Shown: positions 45,994 through 57,960, numbered from the stretch's first letter. The stretch: DNA of 64,000 nt from Amyloporia xantha (GCA_036971615.1 JAYKKR010000006.1:1426001-1490000), one strand, 5' to 3'. A program made the numbers and translations. The notes: generated by a model not told the origin, from the sequence alone.

Positions 45994-46566
45994 TGTCGCG
46001 ACTTAGAGTCAAGCGACAGTGGAAGAACAAACCTAAAAGGCCGAGGGCGTTCGACTGGGTCTTACCGAAGCGATGACGAGCTATGCTCGAGTCTAAGGCT
46101 AGGGACAAGTTTAAATAGAGCGTAAGTAGAAGTAAGTAAGTACAAGCAGGGCTGGGCTTACCTAGGGACAAGAGGTCGAAACTGAAGTCCCCAGGCAGAG
46201 GCGTGCTACCTTATATACTGCAAGAGTTCAGGGCAGGCTATCTACATGGTCCGTGCGTAGGTGGTCTGTGCGCAGCCTGAGTAAGCAGGCTATGAGTCAT
46301 AAGTGATGTCGTGAGCGGAGCCCGGCGGGGCCCGAGGTTGGCCGGCACCGTGCTTAAGTAAACGTCCGTAAAGGGAAGGCGGGATGGAGTCCGTGGGAAA
46401 GGGACATGTGACCTGTAATGGTCGACGCGTCTAAGTCCATGAACAGGGAGCTTGCTGTGTGTACAGTAGAATGGCCGTTCGAATAAGAGGGGAAAATAAC
46501 GATGAGTAAAAGGAGAAAATCGTCCGTATATAGAAAGGAAGAAACGCTCGATGTCAACTCGTGACA
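45994..46566 (-). repeat. Element A 5' LTR with promoter
   Basis: A TATA box (TATATAAGG, starting at 46217 on the minus strand) lies 34 bases before AGTTTCGACCT (46183), the predicted transcription start. U3 is therefore about 46566-46184, with R-U5 about 46183-45994. Confidence 0.9.
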
Positions 46567-46571
46567 CGAGT

Positions 46572-46894
46572 CCAGTTTGGGTATTGTTCACACGGAACTT
46601 TAGCCCAAGTCAGCCAGCCCACGTCAAGCAGTCAAGCCCAGCTTTGACTATTGTTCACACGGAACTCTAGTCCAAGTCACATATCCACAAGTCACAGTCC
46701 GCAACCCAGTATAGTCCAGTCCAGTTATATCACACATCCAGCCAGTCGAGTGGATCGATCCCACAGATTGCTATTCATACAAAGTCGTATCCCTAATTGA
46801 TCATACCCATCTCCTCACACGAACAACCGTGATAGCCTGATACTGTTGACGTATCCGGTGAACCGCGGCAGAAACAATTTCTGACTTGACATCA
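46572..46894 (+). repeat. Element B 5' LTR, right part
   Basis: Continuation of the LTR interrupted at 39696. It has two imperfect copies of TATTGTTCACACGGAACT (46582 and 46649) and ends CATCA at 46894. Confidence 0.45.
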
Positions 46895-46895
46895 G

Positions 46896-46912
46896 TGGAG
46901 CCCACCGCGAGG
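46896..46912 (+). other. Element B primer-binding site
   Basis: TGGAGCCCACCGCGAGG begins one base after the LTR end. The TGG start fits pairing with a tRNA CCA end. The first 11 bases are shared with the PBS of element D (63040). The tRNA was not identified. Confidence 0.65.
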
Positions 46913-47015
46913 GGGGGGGTTTTCTTGATCAATTACCACGGCTTTCATATCAGCAATCTATCCACCATCAGGATCCACTCTATTCCCGACATCGTTATAC
47001 ATTCCTCATATAGCC

Positions 47016-50000
47016 ATGGCTACCACAGGCGTAGCAGCACTTCCTATTCCAGGAACAAAGTCAGCGCCGAAGAAGTTTACAGGGAAGTATGCAGAGGTTA
47101 GAAGGTTCATCCAGCACTATGAGCGGCTATGTGCCAAGCTCAGTATCACAGATGACAGGGAGAAGATAAGCAATGTCACCCAGTACTGTGCTAGAAAAGT
47201 CCGCCAGTTCATCGAGGGGCTTTCTTCATACAATGCCACTGTTCCCAACTGGGACACGTTCAAAGGCGATGTATTAAAGTACTTCGATGCGGACAAAGAC
47301 GACAAAGCGCTACAAGGTGAAGAACCTTGAAGCGTATGTCAAAGAATCGCGCAAGAAGTCCACTATCAAGAGTCTTGGAGTATGGAGGGAGTACATTCGC
47401 AACTTCCTCACTATTTCAGGATGGCTGAAGAAGAATGGTCGTATCTCTGCCGATGAAGAAGCCCTTTATTTCTGGAAAGGCATCCCCAGGAGCTTCCGTC
47501 AGATCCTGGAACCACGTCTTTTGGCTGCCCAGCCTACCTACGATCTGTCCAAGCCCTTTGACATGACAGAAATATATGCCAAGGCAGAGGCACTGCTGCA
47601 GAGAAACCGCTTCGATGCAGACCGTCTCCCCTCTGATGATGAAGAGGATTCTGATGATGAATCAGACTCAGATGATTCAGACTTGGATGGGAACAGCAGT
47701 GACAGTGAGTCAGATTCAGATGCAGGCAGAAGGAAGAAGAAGCAGGACAAGGACAAGAAGAAGAAGAAGACGAAGAAGCGAAAGACAAGCAGAGGTTTGT
47801 CTGAAGATACAGATGATGAAGATATCAAGAAGGCGCAGAATGCTCGCAAGAAGGCAGCAAAGGAGCAGAAGAAGAAGGCTGATGATCTGGAAGATTTGGT
47901 TCGCCAGCTGAACCGCATGTCCTTGGAGGATCCAGAATATGGTGTGACCTATCTTCGAGCATGTCTCATGAATCCCTTGGTCGCAGCAGTTGCACGCAAG
48001 CCCATTGTTGACACTACTCCACCTATGCCACGTGGAATGCCTCCTAACATTCCTCGGACCAATGTTCCACCCATGGCTCGTGGAGAAATGAAGTGCTATG
48101 GATGTGGGAAACCGGGACATGGTCTCAGTAGTTGCCAGGAGATTCTCAATCTCCTAGCCCAGGGAACCATCACCCGTGATGCTTCTGGAAGATTGGTTAT
48201 GAAGAATGGAGAAAGAATCTTCCGAGGAGTGGATGAGCCCTTCACCACAGCTATCCAGCGTCAGATTCCTCCTCATGCTCATCTCATCACTGTGCCGCCC
48301 AACGCATATTGTGCCAGGGTTACAGAGATTGTAACGGAGTCAGAATCAGAATCAGACTCGGACTATGACAGTGACGATGAAGAGGAATCAGATGACGAAG
48401 TATATGTCATGCCAGTCGAACGATCAGAGAAAACCACACGGACTGCGCGCCGGGATTTTGTCAAAGGACCAGTAGTTCCTCCGGTCCCTATCCAAGAGAA
48501 GATAGGACGGGAAAAGGGAAGGGCTGATATGCAAAAGGACAAGCCTCCGCATCTTAATCAGACTCCCATTCCTACTGTCCAACCTGATCGCCGATCCGCT
48601 CGCATCCAGGGACAGCCAGGGCCTCCTATTCCTGATCCTATTCCCGATCGTGAAGTCAGACCTCCCTCTGAGCGCAAGCCAGAGAATAATACAACTCACA
48701 AAGGATGGAATCCAGGACAGCCCATAGATGTTGGAAAGCGAACTTTCAACCCTATGGATGACGATGCTATCATGGATGATGAATTTGGAGACACAGACGC
48801 ACCCAAGCCGAAGAAGAAGTCAGTACCTAGTGCAAAGGAGACCAAAGGAAAGTCTCGTGAAGTCAAGTTTGAACCAGTCAAACGAGTTCCAAAGCAAAGT
48901 GAGGTCCAATCCCAAGTTGATCAGCTACAGATCCTAGGGAAGGTTCTGAACACTCCTGTTACTTTGGCAGTCGGAGAGGTATTTGGGATATCTAAAGAAA
49001 TGACACACCATCTCCAGGATGTACTCAAACCTAAACCCCCTGCAGTCAACTTGGTTGCTTCATCATTCATCACCAAGACTCGAGCCCTGCTCATTAAGCT
49101 CCGAGTCGAGATTGATGGGAATCCAATTACAGCAATCATTGATACAGGTTCCCAGTTAAACATTGCGAACAAGCGAACCTGGAAGACCATGATCAATCGA
49201 CCCATGGATATCGCCCGATCAATCAATATGAATGATGCTAATGGAGGAGCCGGATTACTGCGTGGTTTGGTTGAGAAGGTCCCACTCACTTGCGGAGGCG
49301 TCCTGACCTATGCAAACCTCTATATCGGAGATCGGGTCCCATTCGATTTGCTGTTGGGAAGACCATGGCAGCGAGGGAACTATATCTCTATTGACGAGCG
49401 AGGCGATGGAACCTACTTGCTTTTCAAAGACAAGGAGCTCGAAGTGCGTCACGAGATTTTGGTTACACCAGATGGCACGGACCCAAATTGGTCATACGAG
49501 CCAGCAGTCTGGCAGACCAAGGCCACCACTCAGAAGTTACCAATTTCCCTTCTAGCGGAGAAGTTCTCACAAGTTCTGTATTGTGGAGACTTCCGAGAGG
49601 ACTATGTCTACAATAGTCTTTACGAGGAATTCTGGGCCCGAATTGCTACCAGACAGCAGGCAGCAGAGGAAGTCGATGCACAGACATCTCAGGAGTCAGA
49701 ACCCGACTCAGACAAGGACATGGTTGTCGATCAGTGCAATCACTGTGCTACGGGAGTCAGACAGCACAGACAGGCAAATTGTAATCAGGAAGCTACGATA
49801 CACAGGGACGAGAACGGAATAGTGTTTCAGAACTGGGCACCTTCTGAGTCCCAGCTCCGGAAGCTGGAAGAACGAACAGCAGTTCAGGGACTACTAGAGC
49901 TTGCCCGAGATTGCACAGGGTGCCCAACTCCCATGCAGCTCAGAACGTCTGTCCGAGCACAGTCCGAGCCAGTAGAACAGATGTCACTTAGGTCAGCTCC

Positions 50001-50235
50001 CTACGGACTGGCCAGAGCGAGCACGCTCACGCAGAACACACACACGGGCACCAGCCGAATATCTGTAGCCACCGGGCTTGGGAAAGCTGTCAAACAGGGG
50101 CCCGGCATCTCAGAAGATCAGAACCTTGACATCGCAGTTGCAGCCTTGAGCCGAAACTCACCAGGCAAACGGGGTCCCCAGCCCATCGTTCTCGACCCGC
50201 CGGTGAGCGCGCTGATACGACCTACAAAACCCTAA
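47016..50235 (+). pseudogene. Element B gag-protease, frameshifted and truncated
   Basis: The ATG at 47016 (MATTGVAALPIPGTKSAPKK) opens a Gag that is a common basidiomycete Ty3/Gypsy type. It reads KYFDADKDDK and then loses frame near 47308; the following frame resumes RYKVKNLEAYV without loss of similarity, so one extra base or a +1 frameshift separates them. Downstream are an acidic/basic low-complexity stretch (47630-47900), a canonical CCHC knuckle (CYGCGKPGHGLSSC, about 48090) and a retroviral-type protease (AIIDTGSQLNIANK, about 49135; LLLGRPWQRG). The last codons (ALIRPTKP-stop) come from the LTR of element C, so the original reverse transcriptase part is gone. Confidence 0.85.
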
Positions 50236-51484
50236 CCCCTAACCTGGGTGCGACCTAAAGGGACTAGAGAAACGCTGCATAGTCTTAGTGGAGGGGAGTT
50301 AGCAGCAAGGGTGTCCCGCGGTTCGAGTGAATACGAGAAACGCCTTCGGAGAGGCTACGAACGCTAGAGAAACTTACGGTGTAGCTCGACACGTCGTCGA
50401 AGCTACTCGAAGGCTGGGTAATTTTAGCAAGACGCGGTGGAGACAATCGAAGATCGATAGAGCTCGTCGATGTATCGTAGAAAGAACAGAAATGCTTCGA
50501 AGGAGGACTTAGCTAGAACGCGGTTCGAGACGCAACGCAGTTCTAGATGGTAATCGAAGGCGATCGTAGGTTCAAAGGTTCGTTGAGATGGTATCGACGA
50601 ACAGACGCAGTGACGAGGTTTCGAAGTAAACGCAGCGCAGACGAAGAACGAAGTGACGCAGTAGAAGACTTTAGACGCAGGGCGAACTCGACTTATGAGC
50701 TCTGAACTCGAGGGGGAAAAGGAACTTGTATTTGAGAGAGAAATACGACATGTTTTATACTACGAAAGAGAACGCTACGCCTATCGAGAGTGGCACACTA
50801 GTACGAGTGGCTTTGCATTGTCCTACACGAGTCCGCCTCACCGAGTGGCACGTATCGAGGCCATCGGTCGAGTGACGTCATGCCGAACGCGGAGATGAAG
50901 AGAAACATACGAGACACTTCGGACCGATATCCGGCTTCGAAGGCACGCCGCGAGGCTCGATACCTAATTGAGAAAGACCGGATGCGTCGGTGTGGCACGA
51001 AGCGATGCACACGATGGACGAGCGGCGTCGAGGGGCTCTATTGTTCGCCGAATGCGGAAGATGGTCCTGGATCTAAGAGCGAGGCCTCGGAACGACCGCG
51101 CCGAGCTTCGAGCAAGCGTAGCAAACGGTCGAAGACATCGAAGAGTGTCGAAGGATACTGAGCGTCGGGGGTCACGTGCGTAGCATCGAAGGACGTCGAA
51201 GGCGAAATCGAAGACTTGGGTGACTGAGCCGAAGTGCCGGGCGGGATGTGAATGCCGAAAAGAGCTGTATCGGGGCCCAGAGGGGCTTGGCGCCTATCAT
51301 CTCCTCCTTATTGAAATTTGGACCGTCCTCGGTCCTCCACGTGATGCGAGAAGCGTGATGATCGTGAAAGGATCGAAGCGGCATGGCAACCCGTGTCGGT
51401 TTCGAACACCTCGTGGTCGGCGCTAAGCGCTGGTCGAAAAGGGGATATAAGCAGGGTGGACTTAGCCTCATTTTCCCCAGTCCA
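50213..51484 (-). repeat. Element C LTR (minus orientation), 1272 bp
   Basis: Almost identical inverted copy of 61762-63035. It begins TGATACGACC on the plus strand (the LTR's CA end on its own strand) and ends GGACTGGGG-type sequence at 51484. On the plus strand CCCTAACCCCTAACC lies near 50233. It cuts off element B. Near its right edge a TATA box (GATATAAG, 51444) points into the accessory gene. Confidence 0.85.
51444..51451 (+). promoter_or_regulatory. Antisense TATA box inside LTR C
   Basis: GATATAAG lies 93 bp before the ATG of the accessory gene and within the LTR, on the strand opposite to pol. The same box is present in LTR D (61795-61802, minus). Confidence 0.55.
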
Positions 51485-51536
51485 CTGTTCCATCGTCGCT
51501 CCATCGGCCACTCTTCGCATACTCGCTGCTTCGAAA

Positions 51537-52934
51537 ATGTCCGCTGCCTCTCGATCCGCAACTCCCGCCGTCGCTTCGCGCTCGCAACGCGCACTGGAAC
51601 GGCTCGTGAAGGCGCTCGACAATCCGCCGTCGAACGTCGAGCCGATCGAGGTCCTCGAGGCCTGGGCGCAAGATCTCGTGTCGTTCTTGGTAAGTCCCTT
51701 GGCCATTTTTCTTTTGGAACCAGGTTGACTGACGCGTTTCTCCTAGGAAACGTACCGCAAGACACTCGGTTCGATCACCGACGCCGAGATCGAAGGGCGG
51801 ATGCTAACGGTCGCTCGTGAGCTCGCTGAACGGGCTTCCGACTCGTGGCTCGAGTGGGCGCGAAACGACTGGCTCGCTCTCGCCGCCGCCATCGAGGCTG
51901 TTATCCAGCGCCGCGTTGATGAAGCAAAGCGCCTTGCCGAAGAAGAGGAACGACGTCTCGAGGAGGCTCGTAAACGCGAGCAGGCTGCCGAAGCCCGTCG
52001 GCTGGACGATGAGCGCCGCAGGAAGCAGGAGGATGACGATCGGCGGAAGAAGGCCGCCGAGCAGGAACGTATCGACCAGGAAGCCGCCGACGAAGAGCTG
52101 GCGCGAATCGCAGCCGCCGAAGGACTCGTCGAAGAGTCCGCGCCCGCAGGTGCGAAGGGAAAGGAGCGAGCGATCGACGACGACGACGTTATCGAGATCT
52201 TCGATGTAAGTCCATTTGGTTTTTTGTCTGTTTCTTTCGACTCGAAACTGACTCCGTCCCTTGCTCGTAGAAGACTCCCAAGGCCGCCGAGCGGGCGCTG
52301 CCGATGGTCGAGGCGGAGAGGGCCGCGATCGCTCTTGCGAAGCGGCAGAACGGACAAAAAGTAAGTTCGAATTTTACCACCTGTTGTTTGCTTGCTGATA
52401 GTTCTGTAGTGCGATCGATGCGCTGGGTACCGTAGTGCGCCGGTCGAGTGCGTGTGGGTTGATGGGTCCCCAACGTGCGAGAAGTGCATCCAGACCATCC
52501 AAGGGTGTTACTACGATGGCGTGTCCGTCCTCGGCAAGACGAAGAAGGCTCGCAATGGCGGAGGTTCGAAGAAGCGCGGTGAGTACCGTCGATGATTAAC
52601 TTGGTACTCTGACTGACCGTCTTCATTCGTAGCTCGCCCTCCGTCGCCGGGTCCTTCGACCGCGGGGTCGAACAGCTTGAAGCGTCGCCGAGTGCCGCTG
52701 CCGAAGCTGGCCCTGCCGCTCGACGGTGGTAGCCGACTCGGCGTCGAGACAGACGACCTTGACTCGATGGATCTGACGCCGCACTCGCGCGCAATCGTCC
52801 GGTCGATTCGGGAAGAACGGGCCCTTCTCGAGACGCGCATGAAGGTCCTGCGTGATGTCGACACTCATTTGCAGCAGATGGAGGAAGCCGCTCTGAAGGG
52901 TGCTGACTTCGAGCCGGTGTCGGATGATGAGTAG
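51537..52934 (+). CDS. Antisense accessory gene of element C, Cys-cluster/coiled-coil protein
   Basis: Family not named. Five exons with consistent phases: 51537-51689, 51747-52205, 52271-52360, 52410-52578 and 52633-52934, giving 390 residues. The N-terminus is Ser/Ala-rich. Residues of about 90-185 form a long charged coiled coil (EEERRLEEARKREQAAEARR). The fourth exon holds a compact Cys cluster, CDRCAGYRSAPVECVWVDG then CEKCIQTIQGCYYDG (C-x2-C, C, C-x2-C, C), reminiscent of zinc-binding or Zn2Cys6-like domains. Basic KKR runs follow, then an acidic end. It lies between the pol remnant and the LTR on the opposite strand, starting 52 bp from the LTR edge. A diverged copy occupies the mirrored place in element D, with the same exon pattern (30-codon third exon in both). 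Conserved splicing in two diverged copies argues for a real gene. Confidence 0.75.
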
Positions 52935-53393
52935 GTGATTCCGCAGTTCCTTTGTGTCTTTTGTCGTATCGTAGCATTCGCGTAGGTGGTTGAAATGAAA
53001 AGGTGGCCTTGGCCTAGACGAAAACATTGTTGGAACTAAGAAAAGGAAAGACAATAAGCGTGCTCGAAACAAGTAGTAACATAATCGAAGGCAATAGAAG
53101 ATAAAATAGAAGCGTTCGTAGAGGAAGAACATAAGGACTTAATGAAAATATAGGCTCAGTTTGTCATCACAGCCTAGGAGGACTCGTCTAAGGTGAGCCT
53201 CCGCGCAACGGTCGAATCGAAGCATTCGTAGAACGTCGAAGCGATATCGCGACTTTCGAGTTGAATCGAAGGTAATTGTACAATTGGACATCTAAATCGT
53301 AGGAGAAAATCAAGCATATAGCGTAACATGAGAGCAGAAACGGAATGAGGAAAGTACGCATCGTGTTGTACAAGTAAGAAAAGGGGGGAACCT
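52935..53393. other. Spacer between accessory gene and pol of element C
   Basis: Holds the convergent 3' ends of the accessory gene (+) and pol (-). No further feature was seen. Confidence 0.5.
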
Positions 53394-56300
53394 CTATTCG
53401 TCGCGTTCTTCGACTTCCTCGACTTCCTCGTCGTCGTCGTCGCCGAGAGAATTTGATAGTTCTAGATCTCGAAGGCGCTCTGTCGAGACATCTTCGAGAT
53501 CTTCGGGAATTGGAATTGATTTGCGCGCGAAGTACGGAATGACACGGAATGCTGCAATGGGTTGATCGAGGACTGTACCGTCGAGCTCGCACACAATGTA
53601 CGCGCCGCCCTTGTTGCGCGAGACAACTATGAGGGGGCCTAGATATCGCGGGCGCATCTTGCGGTTGAGGGACTTCTCGATCTTCGTGTTGCGTATGAGC
53701 ACTAGGGCTCCGCGCTTGAAGTCGAAATCCTGGATCGAGTGTTCGTGCTCTTTTTCGAAGCGAATTGCTGCCGTTCGACGTGCTTCGTAGACCTTCGAGT
53801 GAAGTTCGGTGACTTGCTCGACGCGTTTCTGGAGCGCGATGGCTCTTCAGGCGATGAGGTCGGTCGTTGAAAGAATCGAAGTCGGCGGTGGTTGGAGATA
53901 CGTTGCTTCGACGATATCGAGAGGAATGAGGGGATGGGTGCCCGTAACAGTGAAATAGGGTGAGCAGCCCATGCGTCGTCGAGTCGTGATGCGCTCGGAC
54001 CAAAAGACGAAATACGCAGCTTGGGACCACTTCTTCTCATCTCCGTCGGCTGTCTTGAAGAGAGCTTGCCGTGTGCTGAAGTGCGGACGTTCGACGAGAC
54101 CGTTCGCTCTCGAATTGTACCCGCTGATTTGAATATGATTGATATGGTACTTCTTCGAAAGGTAGTTGGCCGCCTTGATGAACGCCGTACCGTTGTCGGT
54201 GACGATCTCGCTGAACGCGCCCCATCGACAGAGGATGTCTTCGAAGATCCAGTCGGCGAGGGCCTTCGCTGTCTCTTTTCGAAGCATTCGAAACTCTGGG
54301 TAGGTCGTAAGCGAACATCCACCTTGGACCAAATACTTGTATCCGCCGGAAGCAGGCATGTGCATGGTGTCGATGTGAATTTTTGCGAAGATCGGGGCTG
54401 GGACTGCGACGGTCGGAGGAATGAGGATTTGACGAACTTGTCGAGACTGGCAGATATGGCACGATCGAACGAACCAAGCGATGTCGGCGTAGTGGAAAGG
54501 CCACCAGAATCGCTCGTTGACGAAGGCTCGAGTCGCGTAGATTCCTCGATGCGCGGTGCGGTCATGGCATTCTCGAAGGATTCGTAGACGATCGCCAGGC
54601 TTGACGACTAGCTTGTGCGCGCCGTGGCTGTCTTTGCGCCAGAGGGTGTCGTTGTCGAGGAAGAATTGCATGCAGTACTTGATGAACCCTTCGTAAACGC
54701 TGTCGGAGATGTCGTCAGGCTTCGCTAACGTTTGATGAAATTCGAGGACGTCGTCGAGCTTTGCGTCGGCGAGTTGCGCTTGTTCCGATCGAGGCACTAG
54801 CTCGTAGCCATCCTCCTCCTTATTGAAATCTGAGCCGTCCTCGGCTCTGTCATTGGTTAAGATGGCAAGCGAAGGGACGGGTGGGAGGGGCTGAATTTGG
54901 TGCACGAATGAATGCATCTGGTCGATCCAGTCGTCGAACTCTTCGTCGACCTCGTCTTCGATGATATCACCGGGCTGAGCCGTTCGTCGAGAGAGGCCGT
55001 CGGGGCCGTGCATTGTACCGGGGACGTGAACGAGAGTAAAGTGGAACGTGAGTATCGAGACGATCCAGCGATTGATGCTTGCGCTGGGGGCGATGTCGGG
55101 GTTCTTCAGCATACCCTTGATGTACCGCGCATCGACTTCGACGATTAGGTTTCGAACGCCAATGAGGTAGAGTCGAAGGGATCGTAGTGCGCGGAATAGG
55201 CCGTAGATCTCGAGCTTGGGTTGCGAGAATCGACGTTCGCGGTCGTTGAGCGTGATCGAGCCGAATCTGTTGTAGTAGCGGACGCGCGTGTTGGCTTCGT
55301 CGCACTGGCAGAGGTGATATCCGACCGCGATGAACGAAGTGTCGACGGTGAGGATAACGGGAGAGGGGGAATCGTAATTAATGGCTCGAAGTGCGGGGGA
55401 CGAGAGAAGCGCATCCTTAAGATCTTCCTGCACCGCGATTTGCTCCGGACCGAACGCGAACTCGACGTCCTTCCTTGTGAGGCGTACGAGCGTGTCGGCG
55501 CGGTGAGCGAAGTTACGGATGAAGATACGAACGACGCCGATGGTTCCGAGGAACGCTCGAACGTCGGATAGAGTAGCGCAGGGTCCCCAGTTGCGTATCG
55601 AAGCGACGCGAGAGTCGTCGGGAAGTCGTCCTTGCGGAGTGCAGCGATGTCCTACCACCATGATTTCTCGAGAGATCAGGACACTCTTTACTCCGGAGAA
55701 GGTTCCTCCTGCGTAGCGCATTCGAGTTACGACGCGGTTCATGTTCTCGAAATGCTCCCACACGAAGCGTCGAATGCCGTGGTTCGAAGGGAGCCGTTCG
55801 TCGTCGTAGTCTGATTCGGGACCTTTGACGGGAACGTCATCGACGTAGGGTACCGTGACGTGCGGGATTTCGGGCTGGAGGATGTAGGTGACGTCGTCGT
55901 GGAATATGGGGACCGAGTTCGTCCAACCCATCGGGAGTGTTACTAGCCGCATGGCTCCGTAGGGTGTCTGGAACGTCGTAAGGTCTCTCGAAGACTCCGC
56001 GATGAGTCGTTCGTCGTAGCCGACGTAGAGGTCGAGCATGCCGCCGCATGGTCTTCCTCCGAATTGTTCTGCGAGGTATTCGGGCGTCGGCGGTACACCG
56101 GAATGTTGAATTGTGACTGCGTTGAGGGGCTCGAGGGAATGAACGAGTCGAAGCGATTTGCCGTCCTTCTTTACGACACAGAACCAGCGCGATCGATACG
56201 ACGAGTTCGAAGGCTCGTAGACTCCGGCGGCGATCTTTCGCTTGATCACTGCGCAGACTTCGTTGTAGATCCCGGGCGGAATAGGTATATTCTTCTGCAC

Positions 56301-57048
56301 CCAGGGCGTGTGAGGAATGACGGGGAAATCGACGGGAGGGAAGTACTGGCTTGAAACATCCTCGCTCGTCGTTGGTCCACGCGAAGGCTTCGTTGTGCAA
56401 GCACATGAAGTGGTGTAGGACTCGACGCTCGTTGGGAAGCAGGAAATCGCCATTGTGAAGCTTCTCGGTGGTTTCGAAGCGTTCGAGGGTGTACCGACCG
56501 GTAGGTTTGAATGGCGGGGGGTCGGTCGAGAGCTTAGGCATGATGGAAAGAGGGTCGCCCTTGATGTCCCAAAGTATTTGAAATTGTTCGGGGACGGCAC
56601 CAAGGACGGGTCGGGTCTTGAGAGCGACGGGCTTGTACTTCTTCTTTGTCGCGGCGAGTATCTTGTGCGTCGAAGGGGTAGAAGTCGAAGTCGTAGAAGG
56701 GAAGGGAAGAATCGAATTGGAAAACTGTGAGATGGACTTCGTCGGAACGGGAGCTGGCGGAGGCGAAGCGAACGGAGCTGAAAATAGAAGGGTCGAAGCC
56801 CACGTCGAAGCGTTCGACGGGGCGGCATTAGAAGCTGTATTGTCCGAAGCGTAGAGAGACTGTAAATATGAGGAAACGGAGGTGCATGCGGAGAGATACA
56901 GAGACGAAACAGTGTTCGGAGTCGAGGAATCAATAGGAGAGACGAAGGAAATACTCAGTTTTACCCCATCGTAGTCGATGACTAGCGCGGCTTCTCCTTG
57001 ATCATGGGGAATCAATTCCTCGAAGCGAGAAAATGCGGCTTGCGACAC
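53394..57048 (-). pseudogene. Element C pol, Ty3/Gypsy type, broken
   Basis: The reverse transcriptase has KKDGKSLRLVHSLEPLN, LDLYVGYDE and VPYVDDVPVKG. RNase H has VDTSFIAVGYHL and VEVDARYIKGML. The integrase has the HHCC site (CHDRTAHRG ... CHICQ), DDE acids in HIDTMHMP, VTDNGTAF and ANGLVERPH, and RYLGPLIVV. Two breaks are visible. Near 56350 the frame shifts between DERGCFKP and YFPPVDFPV. At 53847-53849 an in-frame TGA interrupts LIA/RAIALQKRV, while the frame after it stays open to 53394. The 5' part (gag, protease) is missing; homology ends near the foldback element at about 57148. Confidence 0.88.
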
Positions 57049-57489
57049 CCGAAAGGATGCTGCTGGCCTCGCGATCTTCCTCGCGCGTACGTCGGAATCG
57101 TGACGGTTTCGCCGGTGTTCGGGCAGAGGATCGTGATCGTCCAGCTGCTTATGTACTAATGGTGCACCAACTGACGGATGGGCCTACGGACGGTTATGCA
57201 CCAGGCAGCGCTTCTGCCTGCCCGCTGGTGCATCAACTCCTGGGGTATCTCCGGACCCTCCGGGGCCTCCTAGCTTTCGCCGTAGGGCCCCCTCGGCATC
57301 ACGGCTTATTACTATATCGGGTAGCTATATTACTATTGTAGTGCAATATGTATTCTTGGTGCCACGGGCTCACCTGGACACCGAAAAATGGACAAAAAAG
57401 GTAATAAATCATATTTTTATTTCTCGTTTCAGTAGCTACGGGTACAATGATATACGAATCTATATATGGTAACTATATCCATCGAACGC

Positions 57490-57960
57490 GCTCGGGACGG
57501 GGTGGCGCGCACGGGCGGGCACAGCGTGTGCTGGCGGGACAGCGTGTACGGCGGGGGCAGCGCGTACGGCGGGAGTATGGGGCAGCGCGTACGGCAGGGG
57601 CAGCGTGTCGGGCAAGGGCAGCGTGTCGGGCAAGGGCGGCGTGTACGGCGGGGGCAGCGCGTACGGCGGGAGCAGGGGCAGCGCGTACCGGCGGGGGCAG
57701 CGTGTACGGCAGGGGCAGCGCGTACGGCGGGCGCGAGCGTGTACAGGCAGGGGCAGCACGTACGGCGGGCGCAAGCGTGTACAGGCGGGGGCAGCGCGTA
57801 CCGGCAGGGGCAGCGCGTACGGCAGGGGCAGCGCGTACGGCAGGGGCAGCGCGTACGGCGGGCGCGAGCGTGTACAGGCGGGGGGCAGCGCGTACCGGCG
57901 GGTGCAGCGTGGACGGTAGGGGCAGCGAGCACAGGCGGGCGGCGTGGGTGCAGCAGCGAG
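57490..57960 (+). repeat. Left minisatellite array, 18-bp unit
   Basis: Units such as GCAGCGCGTACGGCAGGG recur with 18-bp spacing (e.g. 57811, 57829, 57847), with variants. All frames stay open because the unit contains no stop; the resulting frames are Arg/Ala/Gly/Pro repeats. Confidence 0.9.

Larger units (their letters stand above)
39697..46566 (-). mobile_element. Element A: complete Ty3/Gypsy chromovirus, 6870 bp
   Basis: The order on the minus strand is LTR (45994-46566), self-complementary PBS, gag, pol with chromodomain, polypurine tract, LTR (39697-40269). Both LTRs are 573 bp, start TGTCACGAG and end CGCGACA on the element's strand, and differ at a single base. CGAGT flanks the element at 39692-39696 and 46567-46571, the 5-bp target duplication made by integrase. 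Coding frames are open throughout. One mismatch in 573 bp means a very recent insertion. Confidence 0.95.

Noticed and set aside
51172..52977. Long minus-strand frames over LTR C and the accessory gene
   Set aside because: They are antisense shadows of the spliced plus-strand gene, Arg/Ser-rich and without motifs.
57480..57960. CRISPR-like array
   Set aside because: Units are 18 bp, directly adjacent and without unique spacers, in a eukaryotic genome; this is a minisatellite.
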